This document shows positions 9,209 to 16,634 of a stretch of DNA of 64,000 nucleotides, one piece after another. Below the pieces are notes generated by a model that had not been told where the DNA came from, did not search any database, and saw only the letters and a list, made by a program, of their open reading frames with translations. The position numbers were made by a program, and so were the translations under genes. The DNA is from Bin87 sp965203195 (GTDB lineage: Bacteria; Chloroflexota; Dehalococcoidia; Lucifugimonadales; UBA3495), in the NCBI GenBank assembly GCA_965203195.1, contig OZ241860.1, forward strand, positions 2,976,001 through 3,040,000, read 5' to 3'. The stretch's first letter is position 1, and every line of letters starts with the position of its first letter.

Positions 9209-9829
9209 ATGACCACCGCCACCGTTACCGCTGCCGTCGTCAAACCCGGACTACGCGCCGGAACCCGGATGTCGCTGGACGAGTTTCTGGCGCTGGGCGA
9301 AACCGACGAACGGCTGGAGCTGATCGGCGGAGCGCTTTACCTGATGCCCACACCCACCAAAGACCACCAGTTCCTGATGGGGGAATTGTACCTTTATCTG
9401 GCGCTGTACCTGAACGGCTTCGCACTGCCCCCGGCGGAAGTGTACCAGGATATAACCACCATTTTGTCGACGTCACTGCAAACCGCGGTTGAGCCGGATC
9501 TGGTCGTCATCCTCAGCGGGCGCAGCGACATTGGGGGACGCATCCATGTTGAGGGCGTTCCCGACATTGTGGTGGAAATCCTGTCCAGCGACCGCAGCCA
9601 CGATCTGGTGTACAAGCGGCGCATTTACGCCGAGGCCGGCGTCCGGGAGTACTGGATTTTGGATCCGCGCTACGATACGGTTACGCTGCTGGAACTGCGG
9701 GGCGGCGTTTATGCAGCCCGCGCTACGCTTGCCGGCGGCGACACGCTGACTACGCCGCTGCTGCCCGGACTGGCGGTGCCGCTGACCGACATCTTTCAGC
9801 ACCCGCGCCGGCCGGCCCGCGCCGAGTAG
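9209..9829 (+). CDS. Uma2 family (DUF820) PD-(D/E)xK nuclease-like protein, copy A1
   Basis: A 206-residue Uma2 protein. The restriction-endonuclease-like core is visible: EPDLVVI (first acidic residue), VVEILS (second), the basic helix YKRRIYAEAGVREYWILDP and a closing beta region. The biological role of Uma2 proteins is not settled; the fold suggests DNA cleavage. The start at 9209 follows a strong AGGAGG. It is the first of three tandem copies; the shared block from VPDIVVEILS to the C-terminus (HPRRPARAE) is almost identical in the following two. Confidence 0.88.
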   Translation: MTTATVTAAVVKPGLRAGTRMSLDEFLALGETDERLELIGGALYLMPTPTKDHQFLMGELYLYLALYLNGFALPPAEVYQDITTILSTSLQTAVEPDLVVILSGRSDIGGRIHVEGVPDIVVEILSSDRSHDLVYKRRIYAEAGVREYWILDPRYDTVTLLELRGGVYAARATLAGGDTLTTPLLPGLAVPLTDIFQHPRRPARAE

Positions 9830-9919
9830 GGGCCGGCGTGGTGGCAGCAGCGTTCCAGGCCGTGGCGCTGCCGTTGCCGCCCGTTGAGCCGCATCTACCC
9901 AACGCCGGAGACGCTTCCG

Positions 9920-10528
9920 ATGATTACTGCCGCCAAACCGAAGCCGCAACTGCGCGCCGGCACCCGGATGTCGCTGGAGGAGTTCCTCGCTCTGGACGAG
10001 ACGGACGGGCGCTGGGAACTGGACGAGGGAGTTCTCTGCATTATGTCGTCAGCCAGCCTGGATCACCAGTTTTTGATGCGCCGGATTTGCCGGCACATTG
10101 AGGACTACCTGGACAGCTTTTCGCAACCGCCCGCCGAAGTCCATCACGAAATAACCACCATCCTGTCGCGGGAACGCGAGCTGGCCCCGGAGCCGGACAT
10201 TGTGATTATACTCGCCGGACGGACAGACATCTCCGGCGCGGTTCACATCGAGGGCGTTCCCGACATTGTGGTGGAAATCCTGTCGTCTGACCGCAGCCAT
10301 GACCTGGTGCGGAAGCGGCAGATTTACGCCGAGGCCGGCGTCCGGGAGTACTGGATTTTGGATCCGCGCTACGATACGGTTACGCTGCTGGAGCTGCGGG
10401 GCGGCGTTTATGTGGCCCGCGCTACGCTTGCCGCCGGGGACACGCTGACTACTCCGCTGCTGCCCGGCCTGGCGGTGCCGCTGGCCGACATTTTTCAGCA
10501 CCCGCGCCGGCCGGCCCGCGCCGAGTAG
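9920..10528 (+). CDS. Uma2 family protein, copy A2
   Basis: A 202-residue paralogue of the preceding gene, with the same core (EPDIVII, VVEILSSDRSHDLV, EAGVREYWILDP) and the same C-terminal HPRRPARAE. The N-terminal half has diverged more (CIMSSASLDHQFLMRRI), while the C-terminal 110 residues are nearly the same at DNA level as copies A1 and A3. The start at 9920 is preferred over 9884, because GGAG precedes it at the right distance and the region between belongs to the duplicated spacer. The gap after copy A1 is 90 bases and is repeated almost exactly before copy A3, showing duplication of a unit of about 700 bases. Confidence 0.87.
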   Translation: MITAAKPKPQLRAGTRMSLEEFLALDETDGRWELDEGVLCIMSSASLDHQFLMRRICRHIEDYLDSFSQPPAEVHHEITTILSRERELAPEPDIVIILAGRTDISGAVHIEGVPDIVVEILSSDRSHDLVRKRQIYAEAGVREYWILDPRYDTVTLLELRGGVYVARATLAAGDTLTTPLLPGLAVPLADIFQHPRRPARAE

Positions 10529-10618
10529 CCGCCGGCCTGGTGGCAGCAGCGCTCCAGGCCGTGGCGCTGCCGTTGCCGCCCGTTGAGCCGCATCTACCCA
10601 ACGCCGGAGACGCTTCCG

Positions 10619-11227
10619 ATGATTACTGCCGCCAAACCGAAGCCCCTACTGCGCGCCGGCGCCCGGATGTCGCTGGACGAGTTTCTGGCGTTGGGCGAAA
10701 CCGACGAACGGGTGGAGCTGATCGACGGAGCGCTTTACATTATGTCCACGCCGACCAAAGACCACCAGTTCCTGCTGGCCCGGTTAATCGTGTACTTCGA
10801 GTTATAATTGGACGCTTTCACGCTGGCCCCGGCGGAAGTGTACCAGGATATAACCACCATTCTGTCGCCCGAATTGCAACGGGTGGTAGAGCCTGACCTG
10901 GTGGTCATCCTGGGCGGTCGCAACGACATCGGGGGGCTGATCTATGTGGAGGGGGTTCCCGACATTGTGGTGGAAATCCTGTCGTCTGACCGCAGCCATG
11001 ACCTGGTGCGCAAGCGGCAGATTTACGCCGAGGCCGGCGTGCGGGAGTACTGGATTTTGGATCCGCGCCACGATACGGTTACGCTGCTGGAGCTGCGGGG
11101 CGGCGTTTATGTGGCCCGCGCTACGCTTTCCGCCGGCGACACGCTGGCTACGCCGCTGCTGCCCAGCCTGGACGTGCCTTTGTCGGACATTTTTCAGCAT
11201 CCGCGCCGGCCGGCCCGCGCCGAGTAG
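10619..11227 (+). pseudogene. Uma2 family protein, copy A3, interrupted by an in-frame stop
   Basis: The frame matches copies A1 and A2 across its whole length, but TAA at 10805-10807 stops it after about 62 residues. The stop stands where copy A1 has Tyr (LALYLNGFAL against FEL-stop-LDAFTL), so a single change of a TAY codon explains it. Downstream the same frame runs on to 11227 with the full nuclease core, including EPDLVVI, VVEILS and EAGVREYWILDP. A TTG directly after the stop could restart translation of a 139-residue piece. This is a young pseudogene, or a sequencing error. Confidence 0.8.
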
Positions 11228-11344
11228 CCGAAGGGGCGGTTGCCCGTTAGCGTTGCATCGCCCCATAAGTCGGGCGCCGGGGCAAGGGTCAATCCGCAAA
11301 GGGGCAATCTAAAAGGCCCGATTGAAAGGCTTGAGTCTGAAGGG

Positions 11345-11779
11345 TCAGTCCGAGGGGTCGATCTGGTTGATGCGGCGCAGGTGCCGGCCGCCCTCAAAGT
11401 CAGTGGTAAGCCAGGCGTCCACAATTTCCCGGGCCGTTTCCCAGGACACCATGCGCTGCCCGATGGACAGCAGATTGGAATCGTTGTGCTGGCGTCCGTA
11501 GCGGGCGGACTGGGCGTTCCAGCAGAGGGTGCAGCGCACGCCGGGGACGCGGTTGGCGACGATGGCTTCGCCGTTGCCCGAACCGCCCAGGACGATGCCC
11601 CGGTCTACGTCGCCGCGGGCCACGGCTTCGGCTACGGGGCGGATCCAGCGGGGGTAGTCGGTGGCCTCGTTAGAATAGGTTCCGTAGTCAAGGGCGTCGT
11701 GGCCCAGGTAGGCCAGCAGGGACAGCAGCCGGCTCTTGTAGTCGAAGCCGGCGTGGTCGGAACCGATGGCAATTTTCAT
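11345..11779 (-). CDS. rpiB: Ribose-5-phosphate isomerase B (RpiB/LacAB family)
   Basis: A 144-residue RpiB protein that interconverts ribose 5-phosphate and ribulose 5-phosphate in the pentose phosphate pathway. The N-terminus MKIAIGSDHAGF is diagnostic. The loop GIVLGGSGNGE carries a Glu (E71) and Gly where the E. coli enzyme has its catalytic Cys, so this is the Mycobacterium-type subclass that uses glutamate as base. QSARYGRQHNDSNLLSIG, with the HND phosphate-binding segment, follows. The ATG at 11779 was chosen because the family begins there; the frame stays open 54 bases upstream without a ribosome site. It is divergent from the alcohol dehydrogenase gene. Confidence 0.92.
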   Translation of the reverse strand: MKIAIGSDHAGFDYKSRLLSLLAYLGHDALDYGTYSNEATDYPRWIRPVAEAVARGDVDRGIVLGGSGNGEAIVANRVPGVRCTLCWNAQSARYGRQHNDSNLLSIGQRMVSWETAREIVDAWLTTDFEGGRHLRRINQIDPSD

Positions 11780-11880
11780 AGTCGTACCGCTCCTGGGTGT
11801 TGCCGCGCCGCTGGCGTGGCCCCAGCATAGCACAAAACCGCCGGGCTTATGCCGCCGGCGGCGCGGGCGAATCCGCCGCT

Positions 11881-11910
11881 CTTACCCGTCCTTACCCATC
11901 CTTACCCGTC
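11881..11910 (+). repeat. Three tandem 10-base repeats (CTTACCCRTC)
   Basis: CTTACCCGTC, CTTACCCATC and CTTACCCGTC follow each other without a gap in the divergent region between rpiB and the dehydrogenase. A likely extended -10 (TGCTAGGAT, 11924-11932) begins 14 bases after the last copy. The 10-base period fits one helical turn, as in activator sites. Confidence 0.7.
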
Positions 11911-11923
11911 CCCCCGGCGGGTG

Positions 11924-11932
11924 TGCTAGGAT
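11924..11932 (+). promoter_or_regulatory. Extended -10 element TGCTAGGAT before the dehydrogenase
   Basis: The TGn extension plus TAGGAT lies 60 bases before the ATG at 11992, directly after the 10-base repeats. No -35 consensus is visible, which is normal for extended -10 promoters. Confidence 0.4.
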
Positions 11933-11991
11933 ACCGGGCAGCATAGCGCCGCCCGACGGGTGCGGCGCAACGGAAACGGGAGGGATTTACG

Positions 11992-13097
11992 ATGAAAGGA
12001 CGCATTGTCGTGGTCAAAGAGTACGGCAAACCCTTTGAGATTGAGGAGTACGATGTGCCGGAGCCGCAGCCCGGCGCCGTTCTGCTGCGGATGACGCAGG
12101 CCGGAATCTGCGGCTCTGACCTGCACACCTGGCGGGGCGACCAGACGCAGGAGCACCTGCCGCTGCCGCCGACGGGCCGGGTGATGGGACACGAAGGCAC
12201 CGGCGTGATTGAGCACCTGGGCGAGGGCGTGGTCGCCGATTACTATGGCGCCGAGGTGAAAGAGGGCGACCGGGTGGTGTACGCGGCCGTGTTTCCCTGT
12301 TACCACTGCCATATGTGCCTGCGGGGGAACACCAACTGGTGCGTCAACCGCCAGTATCCGGCCGCCGGGGTGTGGCCCTATTTCACGGGCACCTACGGCG
12401 ATTTCCTGTACCTGCCGCCGCGCCATCCCTTTTTCCGCGTGCCCGACGAACTGGACGACAACCTGCTGGGGCCGGTGAACTGCGCCATGGGCACCGTAAC
12501 CACGGGGCTGGAACGGGCCGGGATGAGCCACGGGCAGTCGGTGGTGATTATGGGCGCCGGCGGGCTGGGCATCCACGCCACCGCAATGGCCAAGGAACGG
12601 GGCGCCGACCGGGTCATCGTGCTGGACCGGCTGGAGAACCGCTTGGCACTGGCTGAGGAGTTCGGGGCCGACCATACGATCAACATTGAGGAGTTCAACA
12701 CACCGGAAACCCGCGTGCGCCGGGTGCGGGAGCTGACCCGGGGGCGAGGCGCCGATGTGGTGATGGAGCTGGTGGGGCGCGCCGACCTGCTGCGGGAAGG
12801 CATTGATATGCTGTCCAACGGGGGCACTTTTGTGGAAATCGGCGACATTGTGCGGGGCAGGAAGTGTCCATAGATCCGTCCAAGCTGTTGCAGGGCAAGA
12901 ACATTGTGGGCAGCCTGATGTACCGCCCGGCGCTGCTGCCGGAGCTGCTAGACTTTCTGGCGCGGAACCGGGACAGGCTGCCGTTCCACAAGCTGGTGTC
13001 GCACCAGTTTCCGCTGGCGGAGGTGAATGAGGCGTTTGAGAAGGCGGAGTGGAGCCAGCGGCAGACGGAGATAACGCGGGCGATGCTGGTGCCGTAA
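11992..13097 (+). pseudogene. Zinc-dependent medium-chain alcohol dehydrogenase, frameshifted near the 3' end
   Basis: The first 293 codons encode a zinc MDR dehydrogenase: catalytic-site Cys in AGICGSDLH, GHEGTG, the structural zinc cysteines in PCYHCHMCLRGNTNWC and the NAD-binding GAGGLGIH. The frame then ends at TAG 12871-12873. From about 12855 the next frame continues the same protein to 13097 (EVSIDPSKLLQGKNIVGSL to EITRAMLVP). One missing base in the G run near 12853-12857 explains it: with five Gs instead of four the frame is restored. It is either a real recent frameshift or a homopolymer sequencing error. Substrate unknown; the threonine/sorbitol dehydrogenase branch is likely. Confidence 0.85.
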
Positions 13098-13165
13098 GCG
13101 GCGGGGCCGGTGGCAGGAACAGCCCGGCGTGGATGATTTGTCCACGCCGGGCCGGAGGAGAGGCG

Positions 13166-13786
13166 ATGACTACACCAAACCAGTGCCAGTTCTGGAGCTG
13201 TGACCAAACCATCCGCAAAGGCCATTTCCTCTGCGGCGAACACTATCGCCAACTCACGGATGGAAGCATCAACAAGTGTCCGTCTTGCGGCATCTACAAA
13301 TTCGTCAGGTTTGATGTGTGCTATAACTGCTACTGGCAACCAACGACAGCGCAAGCGTCCGCACGCCCTAATGCGGCGCGGCGCGGCGATCGGGAATTGA
13401 CTGCGGACCAGAAAGCCAACGAGTTTTTCGTGTACATTCTGAACCTGGACGGCGGCGAGTACTACGTCGGGCAAACCCGCGAGCTTCACGAGCGTTTGCT
13501 TGAACATCGCAACAATATGAGCCGAGGCACCAAAGGGCGAAACCCGAAATTGGTGTGGTTCACGACAGCGTCGACTCGGGATGAAGCTGTCGGCCTGGAG
13601 CGGTATTTGCAACAGCTTAATTCCGGCCCTACCGGACGCCGCGAAATAAATCGCCGGGTAGTCCAGTTCAAGCAGTGGGTAGATGAGCTGGATTACAGTC
13701 CGTCCCAACCGGCAGCCGAAAATCCCGCCGAGAAGCCACCGCGACCTTTCGCCGGAATCAGGCGACTGTTTTCCCGGAACAGGTAA
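13166..13786 (+). CDS. GIY-YIG nuclease domain protein with N-terminal zinc fingers
   Basis: A 206-residue protein. The N-terminus has two Cys/His clusters (CQFWSC with CGEHY at about 7-26, then CPSCG and CYNCYW at about 38-57) that look like zinc-binding fingers. The middle is a GIY-YIG domain: FVYILNLDGGEYYVGQT, then ELHERLLEH with the conserved Arg and a later Glu in LERYLQQL. GIY-YIG domains cut DNA in homing enzymes, UvrC and some restriction enzymes. The tail is Pro-rich and then basic (IRRLFSRNR). GGAGGAGAGG precedes the ATG. It lies before the methyltransferase-HNH gene on the same strand, 177 bases away with a promoter between, so co-function is possible but unproven. Confidence 0.82.
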   Translation: MTTPNQCQFWSCDQTIRKGHFLCGEHYRQLTDGSINKCPSCGIYKFVRFDVCYNCYWQPTTAQASARPNAARRGDRELTADQKANEFFVYILNLDGGEYYVGQTRELHERLLEHRNNMSRGTKGRNPKLVWFTTASTRDEAVGLERYLQQLNSGPTGRREINRRVVQFKQWVDELDYSPSQPAAENPAEKPPRPFAGIRRLFSRNR

Positions 13787-13863
13787 CGATTGCCGCCATA
13801 GTGGCAGGGCAGGCGCGCCACTGCCGGCGCCGGGTTGTCGTCCGGCGGCGGCGCTATGGTTAT

Positions 13864-13906
13864 GCTATAATCCTGCTGGACGCCGGGAAAACGTTTCCGG
13901 CGCCAG
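13864..13906 (+). promoter_or_regulatory. Extended -10 promoter followed by a 5' leader hairpin
   Basis: TGCTATAAT (13864-13871 with its TGn) is a perfect extended -10. Directly after it, 13876-13906 folds into a hairpin (CTGG, CGCCGG and AAA pairing with TTT, CCGGCG and CCAG, two single-base bulges). Since transcription should start near 13878, the hairpin would cap the 5' end of the methyltransferase mRNA. Confidence 0.5.
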
Positions 13907-13963
13907 GCATTCTCCGGCGTGACTCTTTCATCCGGCGTCCGTCGGATAATCAGGATTGGTACG

Positions 13964-15496
13964 ATGGCAGAGACGAACTTTCGCAACCGCACGCTGTATC
14001 ACGGGGACAACCTGGAGTTTCTGCGGGGGATGAACAGCGACTGCATTGACCTGATTGCCACCGACCCGCCGTTCAATACCGGGCGGAACCGCTCGGCCTC
14101 CGCCGGCCGCTATGAGGACAACTGGCGCTGGCTGGAGGAAGGCGCGCCGAAACCGGACCAGTGGAGCTGGGAAAGCGTGGTTCACGCCCGCTGGCTGCAA
14201 GAAATCCGCGCCGACAACGAAGCCCTTTACGGCATCATTGAGGTAACCCGCAAGACGCATTCCGACGGCATGGCGGCGTTTCTCTGCTTTCTGGGCGTGC
14301 GCCTGCTGGAAATGCGCCGCATACTGAAGCCTACCGGGAGCATTTACCTGCACTGCGACCACACGGCCAACTCCTACATCCGCCTGGTTATGGACGCCAT
14401 TTGGGGGCGCAGTAATTTCATCGGTGAAATCGTCTGGAACTACGGAACGCCGTCGGGCGGTCGCACTGCCGGCAAGAGGCCCGTCAAAGCATATGACACC
14501 ATACTTGCGTATGCCAATGAATACGGCAGGCACACTTACAACCGGGAATATCTCCCGTACAATGACAAGTATGTTCAGGAGAGATTCGTGTACACCGATG
14601 ATGACGGCCGGCGCTATCGCACCCGCCGGCGGGCTGCGGGGATGACGCGCCAGTATCTGGACGAAAGCCCCGGTATGCCGCTGTCCAATGTCTGGACGGA
14701 CATCAAGCAGCTGTACGCCTATCATCTGGTAAAGCGTAGGCAGGAGGAAACGGGTTCGCCGGATCAGAAGCCGCTGGCCCTGTACGAGCGTATCATCAAA
14801 GTCGCCAGCAACGAAGGCGACTGGGTTTTGGATCCGTTCTGCGGCTGCGCCACCACGCCCATTGCCGCCGAACACCTGGGCCGGCAGTGGGTGGGCATCG
14901 ACCGGCGGAGTGATGCCGAGGCGCATATCCTCAATCGTCTGCTGGCTACCGACGCCAATCAGGGCAAATTCATTCCTATGGAGAAAGGCGTCATCCTGGA
15001 CGAAAGCAAACTAGACGAAGCCCGCGCATTGGTCAAGGATATGAACTTTACCTTTACCGCGGAACTGCCGGAACGCACCGACGAGGGTGAAACCGCTCCG
15101 TGGCTGGAGATTGTTCATGGAGCGCCGTCCCGCCCGCGCAATCCCTACAATTACGACCAGATGAAGGCGATTCTGATTGACCTGTTCGGCTACCAGTGCT
15201 GGGGGTGTGATTTTGTGCCGCCGGAGAACCTCAAACAGCCCCGGGCGCGATTCCTGGATCTGGATCACATTATCCCCAAATCGGAGGGCGGCGGGCCGGA
15301 GATACAGAACCGGGCGCTGCTGTGCCGTCCGTGCAACGGGGACAAGAAAGACACGCACAATCTGACCTGGCTGCGGCAGCAGGCGGGGTACGCTACCGGG
15401 CGGCGGAAAGGGCCGCGGCACCCCATAGACTTGCCGCTGGCGCGGCTGAAGGTGGAGGAGTATCTGGCGCGGGAGGCCCGGCAGGGCGGGTTGTAG
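13964..15496 (+). CDS. DNA methyltransferase (N4/N6 amino type) fused to a C-terminal HNH nuclease domain
   Basis: A 510-residue fusion. Residues 1 to about 335 are a beta-class amino-methyltransferase: motif IV DPPF at 34-37 comes first, motif I DPFCGCATT at 290 comes last, and the variable target-recognition part lies between. The usual DPFxGSGTT reads CGCATT here. Residues about 380-510 hold an HNH nuclease with zinc-finger cysteines (C412, C415 and CRPC) around DLDHIIPKSEGG, catalytic His at 435, and an N residue in QNRALL. Methylation and cutting modules on one chain resemble type IIG-like organisation, though HNH fusions may also be solitary. The ATG at 13964 fits the family start; there is no helicase or specificity gene nearby. 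Confidence 0.86.
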   Translation: MAETNFRNRTLYHGDNLEFLRGMNSDCIDLIATDPPFNTGRNRSASAGRYEDNWRWLEEGAPKPDQWSWESVVHARWLQEIRADNEALYGIIEVTRKTHSDGMAAFLCFLGVRLLEMRRILKPTGSIYLHCDHTANSYIRLVMDAIWGRSNFIGEIVWNYGTPSGGRTAGKRPVKAYDTILAYANEYGRHTYNREYLPYNDKYVQERFVYTDDDGRRYRTRRRAAGMTRQYLDESPGMPLSNVWTDIKQLYAYHLVKRRQEETGSPDQKPLALYERIIKVASNEGDWVLDPFCGCATTPIAAEHLGRQWVGIDRRSDAEAHILNRLLATDANQGKFIPMEKGVILDESKLDEARALVKDMNFTFTAELPERTDEGETAPWLEIVHGAPSRPRNPYNYDQMKAILIDLFGYQCWGCDFVPPENLKQPRARFLDLDHIIPKSEGGGPEIQNRALLCRPCNGDKKDTHNLTWLRQQAGYATGRRKGPRHPIDLPLARLKVEEYLAREARQGGL

Positions 15497-15551
15497 CGCC
15501 GAGGCCGGGTTGGCAATCGGAACTACCAAAGTGGCAATGGTGAGATGGATT

Positions 15552-15911
15552 ATGATCAAAGAGCAAAAGCCGCGTTTCAAGAACGGGCTGCCCCCCACTC
15601 ATCCCGGCGAATTGCTGGCGGAGGACCTGGAAGCAATGGCAATGTCTCCCGCTGAATTTGACGCTGCTCTGGCCGTACCTGCCGGCACGACGGCGCTGCT
15701 ACTGGACGGGTGCATTGACATTACCCCGGAGCTGGCCCTGCGCCTGGGTTGCTACCTGGGCGGTGCGGGGAAATTGGGAGCGATTTGGCTGCGCCTGCAA
15801 TTTGCTCATGATGTGAAAGTTGTGGGGCGCAAGCGCGGCGCGGCCATTAAGGCGCAGGTTACACCGATGGCCGACGCCGGCGGCAGTTCGTACTTCGTAT
15901 GGGGGGAGTGA
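15552..15911 (+). CDS. HigA-like antitoxin, first copy (divergent HTH)
   Basis: A 119-residue XRE/HigA relative. PPTHPGELL at the start is the HigA/VapI hallmark, and ITPELALRLGCYLG matches the second half of the HTH fold. The region after it (GGAGKLGAIWLRLQFAHD) has lost the usual xxFWxxLQxxYD spacing, so DNA binding or dimerisation may be changed. It has the same length as the HigA copy at 16233-16592 and shares FDAALAVPAG, ITPELALRL and GAAI-AQ-TP with it, so the two are paralogues. A higB toxin gene sits between them, 30 bases downstream. Confidence 0.75.
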   Translation: MIKEQKPRFKNGLPPTHPGELLAEDLEAMAMSPAEFDAALAVPAGTTALLLDGCIDITPELALRLGCYLGGAGKLGAIWLRLQFAHDVKVVGRKRGAAIKAQVTPMADAGGSSYFVWGE

Positions 15912-15941
15912 GATTATGGCAGTTGCGCCGGCGGCAATCCG

Positions 15942-16220
15942 ATGATTCGAAGTTTCCGAAACCGGGATACCGAGCGGTTTTTTCACCGTCAATTCGTGCC
16001 GGCTTTCCAAGGATTCGCCGTGTCGGCGCGCGGCCGTATGGAAATGCTGAACCGGGCGAACTCGCTCGGGGAGTTGGGCATATCAAGGGGCAACCGGCTA
16101 GAAGCCCTCTCCGGCGACCGCGCCGGGCAGCACAGCATCCGCATCAACCGGCAGTGGCGCATCTGCTTTCGCTGGACGGATGACGGCCCCCACGATGTTG
16201 AAATCGTGGATTATCATTAG
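15942..16220 (+). CDS. higB: HigB-type RelE-superfamily toxin
   Basis: A 92-residue protein with the HigB signature: MIRSFRNRDTERFF at the start, NRLEALSGDRAGQHSIRIN in the middle and WRICFRW to VEIVDYH at the end. HigB toxins bind the ribosome and cut mRNA. The length is normal for the family. The following higA begins 13 bases after its stop, as in ordinary higBA operons, while an additional higA-like gene precedes it. Confidence 0.88.
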   Translation: MIRSFRNRDTERFFHRQFVPAFQGFAVSARGRMEMLNRANSLGELGISRGNRLEALSGDRAGQHSIRINRQWRICFRWTDDGPHDVEIVDYH

Positions 16221-16232
16221 CCAGGAGGCGCC

Positions 16233-16592
16233 ATGAGCACCAATCAAAGGGACGAGCTGTTCGGGTCGCATCCCGGTAAAATACTGGCCCGGGAGCTGGC
16301 GGAAATCGGTGTGTCCGCCGCCGATTTTGACGCGGCCCTGGCCGTTCCCGCCGGCGCTACGGCAGACTTGTTGGCCGAGCGGGCCGGCATCACCCCGGAG
16401 CTGGCCTTGCGCCTTTCGCACTACTTCGGATCCACGGCCCGGTTCTGGACGGATTTGCAGAATGCCTACGATTTGCACATTGCCGAGCAAAAGCACGGCG
16501 CGGCCATCGCCGCCCAAATCACGCCCCGCATTACCCGGGATGACGTTCCAGATTGGGCGGGCGGCAACAAGGTCAGCGACACAGCGAGTTAG
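16233..16592 (+). CDS. higA: HigA antitoxin, second copy
   Basis: A 119-residue XRE-family antitoxin. SHPGKILARELAEIGVS, then FDAALAVPAG and ITPELALRLSHYFGSTARFWTDLQNAYDL, is the standard HigA pattern, better preserved than in the upstream copy. CAGGAGGCGCC precedes the ATG. It is the expected partner of higB immediately upstream and probably represses the operon as well as neutralising the toxin. Confidence 0.88.
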   Translation: MSTNQRDELFGSHPGKILARELAEIGVSAADFDAALAVPAGATADLLAERAGITPELALRLSHYFGSTARFWTDLQNAYDLHIAEQKHGAAIAAQITPRITRDDVPDWAGGNKVSDTAS

Positions 16593-16634
16593 CCGCCAAC
16601 GCGGCAGCATCTCACACCGCAAAGGAGCAAGCAA

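Larger units (their letters stand above)
9838..11227 (+). repeat. Tandem duplication of an Uma2 unit (about 700 bases, two copies)
   Basis: The segment from about 9838 (GTGGCAGCAGCG, then a Pro/Leu-rich stretch ending in the ribosome site) to 10528 is repeated from about 10539 to 11227. The 80-base spacer and the 3' 300 bases of the Uma2 frame are nearly identical; the 5' coding part is less so. Copy A1 at 9209-9829 is related but has a different upstream region. Confidence 0.75.
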
